DNA of 8,578 nt, from assembly GCA_035490315.1 (NCBI GenBank), contig DATHET010000333.1, forward strand, positions 1 to 8,578. Reading direction: 5' to 3'. The notes beneath the pieces were generated by a model, which did no database searches, was not told where the DNA came from, and saw only the letters and a list, made by a program, of their open reading frames with translations. Positions 1-6,154 of the stretch are shown in pieces. Each line of letters opens with the position of its first letter. Within the stretch, counting starts at the first letter, position 1. The position numbers and the translations under genes are program-made. Source of the stretch: JADJQU01 sp035490315 (GTDB lineage Bacteria; Planctomycetota; UBA1135; GCA-002686595).

Positions 1-701
1 ATGAATTCCGCGGGCCGCTGGTCCTCGTGCAGGATCGCGTGGGCGATGCTGAACGGACCGTTCAGCGTCAGATAGCCCGCCGACACCGAGCCCGAGGCGA
101 AGGCGTCGACCACGCTGATCGGCTTTCCGCTGGCGTTGCCGCGGATGCCGAAGAAGAGCAGCGGCAGGAAGGCCACGGCGGCCCAAGCCGGCGCGCGCAG
201 CATGGACCAGCGCTCGTCCCAGCTCATGACGCGCCGCCACAGCGCGCCGAGCAGCACCAAGCCCAGCAGCACGCCGCAGAACGCGAGCCGGTAGGATTCC
301 CAGACGATCGAATTGATCAGCGCCGGGTCGTCGATCATCGCGACGAACTCAGGCCCCGCGTGACGGCCGACGGTCCCGAAGTACGCGACGTCGCCGGCGA
401 GCAGCAGCAGCACGATGCACAGGTGCGCGAAGGCGTACCAGGACCAGGCCGTGCGCCAGCGCCGTCCGCGCGCGAATTCGAAGGGCAGTGCGAAGGCCAC
501 GATCAAGGGCGAGAGCCCCAGGGCGATGATCGATGCGTCGAACAGGAGGCCTCGGCTCGCGGCGCGCAGCAGCTCCCCCGTGGACAGCTCCTCGAAGCTC
601 GTGCGCCAGATCCAGTACAGACCGATGCGCGCGGCGCTGAACACGACGAAGTGCGCCGCGACGATCCACGCGAGTCGCGCCAGGTCGAGCGAGCGCTTCA
701 A
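1..701 (-). CDS. LTA synthase / sulfatase-family phosphoglycerol transferase, N-terminal membrane part (C-terminus beyond window)
   Basis: An open frame runs from position 740 off the left edge; 233 codons are visible from the TTG at 701. There are about five hydrophobic segments (roughly residues 10-30, 51-73, 91-108, 135-156 and 171-186). Family-like patches are 'RGLLFDASI' at 50-58, 'GDVAYFGTVGRHAGPEF' at 103-119 and 'GIRGNASGKPISVVDAF' at 185-201. These match the membrane domain that precedes the extracellular alkaline-phosphatase-like catalytic domain in LtaS/OpgB-type enzymes, which move phosphoglycerol or similar groups onto envelope glycans or lipids. The catalytic Thr and metal ligands would lie outside the window, so activity cannot be judged. 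The start is uncertain: a stop (741-743) lies in frame upstream with no ATG or GTG before the first membrane segment, so TTG 701 is the best choice. A frameshift near an ATGATG at 728-733 is the alternative. The family call is good; the exact substrate is unknown. Confidence 0.72.
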   Translation of the reverse strand, partial: MKRSLDLARLAWIVAAHFVVFSAARIGLYWIWRTSFEELSTGELLRAASRGLLFDASIIALGLSPLIVAFALPFEFARGRRWRTAWSWYAFAHLCIVLLLLAGDVAYFGTVGRHAGPEFVAMIDDPALINSIVWESYRLAFCGVLLGLVLLGALWRRVMSWDERWSMLRAPAWAAVAFLPLLFFGIRGNASGKPISVVDAFASGSVSAGYLTLNGPFSIAHAILHEDQRPAEF

Positions 702-791
702 ACCGGCTTCGGGTGGCTGCGTCCAGGCATCATGGTGCGCTCACAAGGCAAACACAGCCAGGCGCCTTGATCAAGCGCGGGCTGGTTGCGA

Positions 792-828
792 ATCGCGAAT
801 CAGGGCCGGAATGGCCGGCATTCGCGAT
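792..828 (-). terminator. Strong bulged hairpin after the Cys-rich gene, possible terminator
   Basis: The arms ATCGCGAAT (792-800) and ATTCGCGAT (820-828) are perfect 9-nt complements. Inside them GCCGG (805-809) pairs with CCGGC (815-819) around a 5-nt loop, leaving a 4-nt bulge at 801-804. The hairpin lies 16 nt past the stop of the minus-strand Cys-rich gene and before the next gene on that strand. No T-run follows on either strand, so intrinsic termination is uncertain; mRNA 3'-end protection is another possible role. Confidence 0.45.
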
Positions 829-843
829 CCGCGGGGTCCGGCC

Positions 844-1149
844 TCAGCGTGAAGCGGCCGAGCAATTGGTCTGACAGTCCATCGGACAGACTGTCGGGCA
901 GGCTTGAGGAGCGCTGCAGCCAGCCGGCTGGCAGGCCGATCCATCGCAGGGAATCTCGACCGAGCAGGTCTCGCCGCCGGGCCCCTCGCAGGTCACCTGA
1001 CAGTTGCCTTCGGGCGTGCAGGTCACGCTGACGTCACAAGCGTTCGCGACCGGCGCGAGCGGCGCGGCCTGCGGGGAATCAGCCTTCGCGAAGTGCAGCG
1101 AGCCGGCGCCGAGCGCGCCGAGCAACAGAGTGGCGATCAGGATCTTCAT
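844..1149 (-). CDS. Small secreted 12-cysteine protein
   Basis: This encodes 101 aa. Residues 1-23 look like a Sec signal peptide (MKILIATLLLGALGAG, ending near AKA-DS). A short Ala/Pro linker follows, then a Cys-rich region (38-96) with cysteines at 38, 44, 50, 54, 62, 68, 73, 78, 84, 88, 92 and 96. The last four are spaced C-x3-C-x3-C-x3-C. I recognise no family. The composition would suit an exported metal-binding or disulfide-rich thiol protein. ATG 1149 is supported by AAGGA at 1159-1155, 5 nt upstream, one of the few clear ribosome-binding sites in the window. It follows the sensor gene after a 93-nt gap that holds a copy of the sigma-operon promoter motif, so I infer it is a target of the neighbouring ECF sigma factor. 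Function is unknown; that it is a real gene is well supported by the signal peptide, the ribosome-binding site and the context. Confidence 0.75.
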   Translation of the reverse strand: MKILIATLLLGALGAGSLHFAKADSPQAAPLAPVANACDVSVTCTPEGNCQVTCEGPGGETCSVEIPCDGSACQPAGCSAPQACPTVCPMDCQTNCSAASR

Positions 1150-1154
1150 CGATG

Positions 1155-1159
1155 TCCTT
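1155..1159 (-). promoter_or_regulatory. Ribosome-binding site of the 12-Cys gene
   Basis: AAGGA on the minus strand lies 5 nt before ATG 1149. It fixes this start and contrasts with the other genes here, most of which lack a well-spaced Shine-Dalgarno. Confidence 0.6.
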
Positions 1160-1210
1160 GGAGCAGTGGGTTGTTCGCGCCTCGCGCACCATGCGCGCTC
1201 GCGGCTGCGA

Positions 1211-1246
1211 CTTGAGATCCGAGAGGGACATCGGAAATTCCATCAA
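1211..1246 (-). promoter_or_regulatory. Predicted ECF-type promoter of the 12-Cys gene
   Basis: Minus strand: TTGATGGAATTTCC (1246-1233), 13 nt, then GATCTCAAG (1219-1211). It copies the motif in front of the sigma gene, with 14/14 matches in the first block, an identical 13-nt gap and 7/9 matches in the second block. GGAATTT resembles an ECF -35 (RpoE-type GGAACTT) and the second block sits at -10 spacing. Its -35 part overlaps the end of the upstream sensor gene, whose TGA is 1245-1243. The predicted start would leave a leader of about 50-60 nt before ATG 1149. Confidence 0.65.
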
Positions 1247-1686
1247 GGCTTGGAAAGCGCTTCGCCGCCGCAGCAGCCCATCAAGCGCTCGAGCTGCTCC
1301 GGGGTCAGGACGCGCCGCACCTCGAGGATCGAATCGATGCACACCTCGAGCGACTGGGCGCGCAGGTCGTTGATTTTCGTCGCCAGCTCGTGGAGCGATT
1401 CCGCGGTCGCGCTTGGATCGCGCAAGGCCGCGTGGAGCTGCGCCAATCCGGCCTCCGCCTCGCTCTGCATGAGACATCCCGGACCGCAGGAATTCGCGCG
1501 CCAGGACTCGAGGGCACGCTGCTGATCGGGGCTGAGCTCGAGTCCGCTCAGATCCGGCTCCGCCAGGCAGGTCGTCGCCGGAACTGGGGCCACTTGCGCG
1601 TTCGGCAGGATCCAGGGCTTCGCGTTCCAGGCCAGGCTTGCCGCGAGCGCGCCGGCGAGCAGCCAGGTCGTCGTGGAGTTGTTCAT
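1243..1686 (-). CDS. Membrane-anchored periplasmic Spy/CpxP-like sensor with cysteines (heavy-metal-resistance-like)
   Basis: This encodes 147 aa. There is one N-terminal hydrophobic segment (about 8-21, uncleaved anchor or signal), then a helical extracytoplasmic domain. 'LSPDQQRALESW' (51-62) and 'LTPEQLERLMG' (127-137) are the paired LTxEQ-like elements seen in Spy/CpxP and CnrX-like periplasmic sensors, separated by long helices. Cysteines at 40, 67, 71, 116, 138 and 139 include a CGPGC pair and a terminal CC, which suggests metal or thiol chemistry; H85 and H99 could also be ligands. ATG 1686 overlaps the anti-sigma stop as ATGA, so the two are probably translationally coupled. By analogy with CnrX or ZraP-like proteins it would sense a metal or redox signal and act on the anti-sigma factor; the ligand is unknown. 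Family placement is moderate and the signalling role is inferred. Confidence 0.7.
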   Translation of the reverse strand: MNNSTTTWLLAGALAASLAWNAKPWILPNAQVAPVPATTCLAEPDLSGLELSPDQQRALESWRANSCGPGCLMQSEAEAGLAQLHAALRDPSATAESLHELATKINDLRAQSLEVCIDSILEVRRVLTPEQLERLMGCCGGEALSKP

Positions 1687-2189
1687 CGTTGTGTTCCAGG
1701 TGTGCGGTCGAAGGAAGCCAGCAGTCGTTGCTCGGGAGCCGTGCGCAAAGCCTCGGCGTCCGTCGGGTCTTCGTGCAGGGCCGCGGGCCAGCGGGGCGAA
1801 GATTCCGCGAAGCGTTTCTGCTCGGGGTGGTTCCAGCGTGAAGCAAGCTCCAGAAGTCCCGCGGTGACCGCGAAGCCGACGAAGAGCGCTGCTGCGTAGC
1901 GCAGGCGCAGACTCCAGCCTCTCGCGGCCGGCGCCGTGCTCGCTGCGCGTGCGGCGATGCGCGGCCACAGGTCGGCGACGGGCTCGCAGGCTCGCAGCGG
2001 CTCGAGTCGCTCGCGCAGGACGCGCAATTGCTCCGCGTGGTCGCGGCAAGCGCCGCAGGTTTCCAGGTGCGTCAAAAACTCGCTCGCGTCCGGCAGCTCG
2101 CCGTCGATCCAGGCGGAAGCCTCGAGCCGCGCGCGGCTGCACGCAGAGGCCTCGCTCGAACGGTCCGGGGAATCGGGTTGGTGCTTCAT
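1683..2189 (-). CDS. Membrane-bound zinc-type anti-sigma factor
   Basis: This encodes 168 aa. The N-terminal cytoplasmic part contains the ZAS/zf-HC2 signature H-x3-C-x2-C at H41, C45 and C48, preceded by 'ASAWIDGELP' (24-33), which is typical of these domains. One transmembrane helix lies at about 98-116, followed by a Cys-free extracytoplasmic tail of about 50 residues. In this family the N-terminal domain binds and holds an ECF sigma factor at the membrane until an envelope signal releases it. It overlaps the sigma gene (ATG 2189-2187 within the sigma TGA) and the downstream sensor gene (ATGA at 1686-1683), which supports coupled expression of partners. Start ATG 2189 places the domain normally; upstream sequence in this frame is a shadow of the sigma gene. 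Confidence 0.87.
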   Translation of the reverse strand: MKHQPDSPDRSSEASACSRARLEASAWIDGELPDASEFLTHLETCGACRDHAEQLRVLRERLEPLRACEPVADLWPRIAARAASTAPAARGWSLRLRYAAALFVGFAVTAGLLELASRWNHPEQKRFAESSPRWPAALHEDPTDAEALRTAPEQRLLASFDRTPGTQR

Positions 2190-2743
2190 GTGGGCAGGAC
2201 CTTCACGTGAGGCGAGGCCAGGCGCGGCGGATTCACGACCAGGGTCAGCTTCTCGCGCGCGCGGGAGAGCCGCGACATCACCGTGCCGATCGGTACGCCG
2301 AGGACCTCGGCGATCTCGCGGTAATCGAGGCCTTCCAGCTCGCGCAGGACGATCACGGCGCGCTGCTCGTCGCACAGCTGCGCGATCCAGCTCTCGACCT
2401 GGTCGCGGTCGTCGACCGCGCGCATCGGCGCCTCGGCCCAGGGAGCAACCTGGTCGAGCGGCAGGGGCAGGGTCTTGCGCCGGCGTTCACGCTCCGAGCG
2501 CTGCAGGCAATGGTTCAGCGTGATCTGGTAGAGCCAGGTGGAGAAGCGGGACTTGCCGCTGAACTGCGCTGCGCGCTCGAACACTTTCACGAAGACTTCC
2601 TGGGCAGCGTCCTCGGCCTGGTCGCGGCCGACGAGCCGGCGGCACAGCCGCTGCACGCGCGGACCGAAGCTTCGGTAGCAGAGCTCGAGGGCATCGACGT
2701 CGCCGGCTCGCAGGCGCGCAATGACCGAGGCGTCGAGGTCCAT
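2186..2743 (-). CDS. ECF-family RNA polymerase sigma-70 factor
   Basis: This encodes 185 aa, normal for an ECF sigma factor. Sigma region 2 spans about 10-90 and includes 'DAAQEVFVKVFERAAQF' (45-61) and 'FSTWLYQITLNHCLQR' (67-82), the -10-binding and melting segments. Region 4 spans about 113-166 with 'LDYREIAEVLGVPIGTVMSRLSRAREKL', the helix-turn-helix that reads the -35. It overlaps the anti-sigma gene by 4 nt (ATGA), the classic sigma/anti-sigma pairing. ATG 2743 is preferred because region 2 begins normally and a promoter-like motif lies 37-72 nt upstream. An in-frame ATG at 2812, overlapping the upstream TGA as TGATG, would add 23 residues but lies inside that motif. I infer autoregulation and control of the 12-Cys gene. 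Confidence 0.92.
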   Translation of the reverse strand: MDLDASVIARLRAGDVDALELCYRSFGPRVQRLCRRLVGRDQAEDAAQEVFVKVFERAAQFSGKSRFSTWLYQITLNHCLQRSERERRRKTLPLPLDQVAPWAEAPMRAVDDRDQVESWIAQLCDEQRAVIVLRELEGLDYREIAEVLGVPIGTVMSRLSRAREKLTLVVNPPRLASPHVKVLPT

Positions 2744-2779
2744 GGATGGTTGTTGAAGCGTCGCGGGCCGGCCGAACCG

Positions 2780-2815
2780 CTTGGGACCGGCGGCGCCCGT
2801 TGGAAATTCCATCAA
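2780..2815 (-). promoter_or_regulatory. Predicted autoregulated ECF promoter of the sigma operon
   Basis: Minus strand: TTGATGGAATTTCC (2815-2802), 13 nt, then GGTCCCAAG (2788-2780). GGAATTT followed 15 nt later by GGTCCCAA resembles ECF/RpoE promoters (GGAACTT, 15-16 nt, GTC-like). A start site about 6-8 nt after the second block would leave a leader of roughly 30 nt before ATG 2743. The same motif at 1246-1211 makes coincidence unlikely. The -35 part includes the stop codon of the symporter gene (2814-2812). Confidence 0.68.
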
Positions 2816-4266
2816 AATCGAAGCAGGCCGATCGTGAGCCAGCACCAGCCAGCCGCCAGGAGCGCGGCGGCGAGGTCCAGAACCACGCCGGTGCGCGCCA
2901 TGCGCGGGATGGACACGTAACCGCTGCCAAACACGATCGCGTTGGGAGGCGTCCCGGCGGGCAGGGCGAAGTCGCAGGAGGAGGCGATGGTCGCGGCGAA
3001 CAGGATGCTGGTCGCGTCCGCGCGCGCCACCGAGCCCCAGAGCACCGGCAGCATCACGCCGATGGTCGCCGTGTTCGAAGCGACCGACGAAAGGGCGACC
3101 GTGACGGTGCTCGCGATCAGGATCTGCGCGAAGAGCGACATCCCGCCCAGCCCCTGCATCTGCGTGCCGATCCAATCGGACAGGCCGCTCTCCGCCACTC
3201 CGGCCGCCATGGAAAATCCGCCGCCGAGCAGGAGCAGCGTCGCCCAGGGAACCCAGCGCAGCGATCTCAACTCCAGCGCGGCGCGGCCCTCGACGCGCAC
3301 GAGCAGCAGCACCAGGGCGCCGAGCATGGCGATCGCGCCTTCGACGTGGGCCGAGCGCAGCTCGAACAGCTGCACGCGCGGCTTGAGGAACTCCGTCAAG
3401 GGCTTGCCGGCGATCCAAAGCACCGCCGCGGTCAGGAACACGCAGGCGACGACCAATTCCCCGCGGCGCAAGGGCCCGAGCTTTTCTTTTTCCTCGCGCA
3501 GCACCGCGGCGCCGATCTCCGCGCCCGGCGCATCCGCGCGTCCGACGCGCCACAGCGCCAGCCAGGCCACGGGCAGGAACAGGACGACGAAGCCGCTGCC
3601 GATCGCCAGGAAATACAGGAAGGAGATCTCGATGCCCTGGCGTCCGAGGAATCCGCACAGCTGCGAATTCGGCGCCGTGCCGATCTTCGTCCCGATTCCG
3701 CCGATGTTCGCGCCGTAGGCGATCGCGAGCATGATCGCCGCGCCGTAGTGCACGAGCCGTTTGCCGCCCATGCGCAATTCCAGCTCGACGATCACGGCGA
3801 GACCGATCGGCACCATCATCGTCGCCGTCGCCGTGTTGGAGATCCACATCGAGATCGCCGCGGTGGCGAGCAGCACGCCGAGCAGGAGCCGGCGCGGCTC
3901 GGTGCCCGTGAAGCCCATGATCGCGAGGGCGATGCGCCGGTGCAGACTCCACTGCTGCATCGCCGCGGCGATGCACATGCCGCCCATGAACAGCCAGATG
4001 TACGCGTCGACGTAAGGCGCGGCCGAGGCGCCGCCGGGAAACACGCGCAGCAGCGGGAAAACGATCAAGGGTAGGCAAGCCGTCGCGTAGATCGGGAGGG
4101 CCTCGGTCAGCCACCAGATCGCCATCAACGAGGTCAGCGCCAAGGCCTTGGCGGGCCGCGAGCCGAAGTCGCCGTGGTGTTGCAGCGGCGAGTCCAGCGT
4201 CCAGATCAACACGAAAGCGATCAGTCCGCCGAACAGACCGACGAGCTTCCACGCGCTGAATTTCAC
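2812..4266 (-). CDS. SLC13/DASS-family sodium-coupled dicarboxylate/sulfate symporter
   Basis: This encodes 484 aa and is very hydrophobic along its length, the usual size for the family. Both inverted-repeat signature motifs are present: S143-N144-T145 (ISNTATATMMVP) and S397-N398-T399 (ASNTATIGVMLP), which bind substrate and sodium. The companion loops 'NIGGIGTKIGTAPN' (187-200) and 'FALPAGTPPNAIVFGSGYV' (433-451) are also present. Family members import C4/C6 dicarboxylates, citrate, sulfate or similar divalent anions with Na+ across the inner membrane; specificity cannot be read here. No ATG lies near the start, and GTG 4266 just before the first helix is the best choice. A long upstream extension in the same frame is Arg-rich and is a shadow of the opposite gene. 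It is divergent from the 4320 gene and upstream of the sigma operon, so readthrough into the sigma gene is possible. Confidence 0.9.
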   Translation of the reverse strand: MKFSAWKLVGLFGGLIAFVLIWTLDSPLQHHGDFGSRPAKALALTSLMAIWWLTEALPIYATACLPLIVFPLLRVFPGGASAAPYVDAYIWLFMGGMCIAAAMQQWSLHRRIALAIMGFTGTEPRRLLLGVLLATAAISMWISNTATATMMVPIGLAVIVELELRMGGKRLVHYGAAIMLAIAYGANIGGIGTKIGTAPNSQLCGFLGRQGIEISFLYFLAIGSGFVVLFLPVAWLALWRVGRADAPGAEIGAAVLREEKEKLGPLRRGELVVACVFLTAAVLWIAGKPLTEFLKPRVQLFELRSAHVEGAIAMLGALVLLLVRVEGRAALELRSLRWVPWATLLLLGGGFSMAAGVAESGLSDWIGTQMQGLGGMSLFAQILIASTVTVALSSVASNTATIGVMLPVLWGSVARADATSILFAATIASSCDFALPAGTPPNAIVFGSGYVSIPRMARTGVVLDLAAALLAAGWCWLTIGLLRF

Positions 4267-4285
4267 CCGCGGAGTCTGCGGGAGA

Positions 4286-4319
4286 TTGGCGGACAGAACA
4301 ATCTTGTTAGGCTCGGGTG
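4286..4319 (+). promoter_or_regulatory. Predicted housekeeping-type leaderless promoter of the 4320 gene
   Basis: TTGGCG (4286-4291), 16 nt, then TAGGCT (4308-4313), followed by exactly 6 nt and ATG 4320. A TANNNT hexamer at this distance puts transcription start at or next to the start codon. The 53-nt gap to the divergent GTG at 4266 must also hold that gene's promoter. Confidence 0.45.
4297..4308. repeat. Short inverted repeat between divergent genes
   Basis: AACAA-TC-TTGTT, perfect 5-nt arms, lies between the divergent symporter and repeat-protein genes and touches the predicted -10. It could be an operator half-site pair, but arms this short occur by chance. Confidence 0.25.
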
Positions 4320-6101
4320 ATGCTGCTCGGAAACCTGCTCTTCGCGTTGCTGCTCCAGGACGTGGTCGGTCTGCGCGAGGGCGAGAGCGCGAACCCCGGC
4401 GCGAAGGACAGCGCGCTGCTGCTCGGCAATTGCGCGATCGGCCGTCTGATCGATGGCACGAGCGGCCTGCCCGTCGCCGGCGCCGCGCTCGAGCTGTGGA
4501 CCGAGGGCGACGCGTCCGCGCCGCAGGTCGAGGCACGCGACACGAGTCGCAGCGACGGCTCGTTCCGCCTCGAAGGAGGCCGCGGAGACAAGGTCTTGAT
4601 CCGCGCCGCGGGGTATCGCAGCAACCTGATCCCGGTCAGCGATTGCGGCGAGATCCTGCTCCTGCCCGCCGCGAAGCACCTCGGCCTGCGCGTCACCGAC
4701 CTCGATGGCAAGCCGATCGCCGGAGCGCGGGCGGAGTCGCGCCAGACCTGCGCCCACGCGCCGCCCGCCTTCGTCAGCGTCAGCAGCGAGTCAGGCGCCT
4801 TCGACTTCTTGATGTTCCCGCCGCTCGACGACAACCCCGAGATCGTCGTGACCGCCCACGGCTACGGCGCCGTATTCCTCGGGGACCCCGATCTCCTGCT
4901 GGCTCCGAACGGACTCGAGCTGCGCCTGCCGCGGCGGCGACCGATCCGATTCCAGGTGGTCGACGAGCAGGGCAAGCCGATCGCGGATCGGGGCGTTTCC
5001 CTGGGAGGCGAGCCGCGCTGGAACTTGACTCGCACGGACAGCTCGGGGCGCGCCGTGTTCGAATCGCCGTTCCTCGGCCGCGACGAGCTGCTCGAGATCG
5101 AATGCGAGGGCAAGCCCGTTCACCTCGCTTCCGGCCGGATCCCGAGCACGATCGAGCCCGTCTTCACCTTCCGACCGCCCGACTTCACGAAGCCCGCGCC
5201 GGCTCTGGACGAATCGAAGCGCGTGCCGCTGCACGTGGTCGACGCGCAAGGCAAGCCGGTCGCGATGCGGGTCGGGGTCGTCAACGCGAGCTCGAACCTC
5301 GACACCTTTGAATTCCTGAGCAAGGACTGGGGCCCTTCCACTCTGGTCGCCGGCGGCGCCTTCAGCGGCTGGACCGAGACCGTGAAAACCCTCGATGCTC
5401 CCGTCGAAACGACGCTGGCGGTCAAGCGCGAGCCCGTGATCGAGATCCGGCTTCCCGAAGGTGAATCCTGGCTGCTCCACGTGCAGGTCGGCGACGATTC
5501 GCTGACCCTGGAAAACCCCGAGCTCCCGCTGCGCCAGAGCGTCCCCGCGGGCAAGCCGATCACCGTCTGCGCCGTGAGCAACAAGGAAACGCGGCTGGCG
5601 CACCTGGGCCACATCGAGGACGACTGCGGACTCGACATGACCCGCGCGGGTTGCGTGGCCCACGTCCCGAGCGCGGGGGGCACGAGCGTCGCGCACCGCA
5701 TCTCGGCCCCGGGCATCGCATTTTCCGGTCATGTGCGCACGCAGTCGGGCCAGACGAAATTGAACGCAGTCGACGGCGCGGTCGAGTTCGAGATCGACTC
5801 GAAGGCGGGCTTCGAGTGCCTGCTCGGCGCCGATGCCGCAGTTCCGCGCGTCGTCGGTCCCTGGGACGCGGCGGTGACCACGGTGCATTTCGCGCGACGG
5901 GGCTCGCTGCGCGTCCGCGGAGACGCTCGCGCCCTGTTCGCCGGCGGAGACGAGGGCTCGAGCTCCGGGGACGGCGGCTTCCTGGTCGAGAGCCTCGCTC
6001 CGGGCCCCCTGATCGCCGAGATCGTGCGCCAGAACGGCGAGGTGGTCGAGGTTTCGCTCACCCTCGCCGAGGGCGAGCAGCGCGAATTGACCCTGCGCTA
6101 G
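4320..6101 (+). CDS. Exported protein with carboxypeptidase-regulatory-like (beta-sandwich) repeats
   Basis: This encodes 593 aa. A short hydrophobic start (MLLGNLLFALLLQDVVG) suggests a signal peptide or lipid-free export signal. At least four repeats carry the CarboxypepD_reg / transthyretin-like pattern of a strand, 'D..GKPIAGA', and later a 'D..G.F' turn. They begin near residues 40 (GRLIDGTSGLPVAGA), 122 (GLRVTDLDGKPIAGA), 209 (IRFQVVDEQGKPIAD) and 303 (PLHVVDAQGKPVAMR), with turn partners at 77-83, 157-162 and 240-247. The region after about 380 is beta-rich and unassigned, with scattered cysteines. I see no catalytic motif; such repeats usually act in surface adhesion, scaffolding or ligand binding. 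GTG 4317 directly precedes ATG 4320; I take the ATG because TAGGCT lies 6 nt upstream. It is followed 53 nt later by a secreted protease on the same strand, with its own promoter. Confidence 0.75.
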   Translation: MLLGNLLFALLLQDVVGLREGESANPGAKDSALLLGNCAIGRLIDGTSGLPVAGAALELWTEGDASAPQVEARDTSRSDGSFRLEGGRGDKVLIRAAGYRSNLIPVSDCGEILLLPAAKHLGLRVTDLDGKPIAGARAESRQTCAHAPPAFVSVSSESGAFDFLMFPPLDDNPEIVVTAHGYGAVFLGDPDLLLAPNGLELRLPRRRPIRFQVVDEQGKPIADRGVSLGGEPRWNLTRTDSSGRAVFESPFLGRDELLEIECEGKPVHLASGRIPSTIEPVFTFRPPDFTKPAPALDESKRVPLHVVDAQGKPVAMRVGVVNASSNLDTFEFLSKDWGPSTLVAGGAFSGWTETVKTLDAPVETTLAVKREPVIEIRLPEGESWLLHVQVGDDSLTLENPELPLRQSVPAGKPITVCAVSNKETRLAHLGHIEDDCGLDMTRAGCVAHVPSAGGTSVAHRISAPGIAFSGHVRTQSGQTKLNAVDGAVEFEIDSKAGFECLLGADAAVPRVVGPWDAAVTTVHFARRGSLRVRGDARALFAGGDEGSSSGDGGFLVESLAPGPLIAEIVRQNGEVVEVSLTLAEGEQRELTLR

Positions 6102-6102
6102 C

Positions 6103-6121
6103 GAAGCGCCCGCCGCGCTTC
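6103..6121 (+). terminator. Hairpin just after the repeat-protein gene
   Basis: GAAGCGC (6103-6109), a 5-nt loop, then GCGCTTC (6115-6121): a perfect 7-bp GC-rich stem starting 1 nt after the stop codon. Only a short T-poor tail follows (cgcggtgatcgattt), so termination would be weak. Its right arm touches the upstream part of the next promoter. Confidence 0.4.
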
Positions 6122-6154
6122 CGCGGTGATCGATTTCTGCGCTAACCTGGAGCG
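6119..6154 (+). promoter_or_regulatory. Predicted leaderless promoter of the first protease gene
   Basis: TAACCT (6143-6148) lies exactly 6 nt before ATG 6155. GGAG at 6149-6152 is only 2 nt from the ATG, too close for a normal Shine-Dalgarno. TTCCGCGG (6119-6126) is shared with the corresponding place in the second protease promoter (CTCCGCGG at 7704-7711) and may hold the -35. Confidence 0.45.

Noticed and set aside
27..770. Plus-strand 247-aa frame at the left end
   Set aside because: Low-complexity Arg/Glu/Gln composition. The minus strand here encodes a coherent multi-helix membrane protein with LtaS-like patches.
766..775. Palindrome CTTGATCAAG upstream of the LTA-synthase-like gene
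   Set aside because: A single 10-nt palindrome that could serve as an operator or -35, but no second copy or convincing -10 was found.
1949..4074. Long plus-strand open frames opposite the sigma factor and symporter
   Set aside because: They are antisense shadows: high GC removes stop codons, and their translations are Arg/Gln/His-rich without motifs, while the opposite strand has clear conserved domains.
2812..4252. Long minus-strand frame joined in front of the sigma factor
   Set aside because: It is out of frame with the symporter, whose SLC13 motifs lie in another frame. The translation is Arg/Asp-rich with no domain, so only the part from 2743 on is real.
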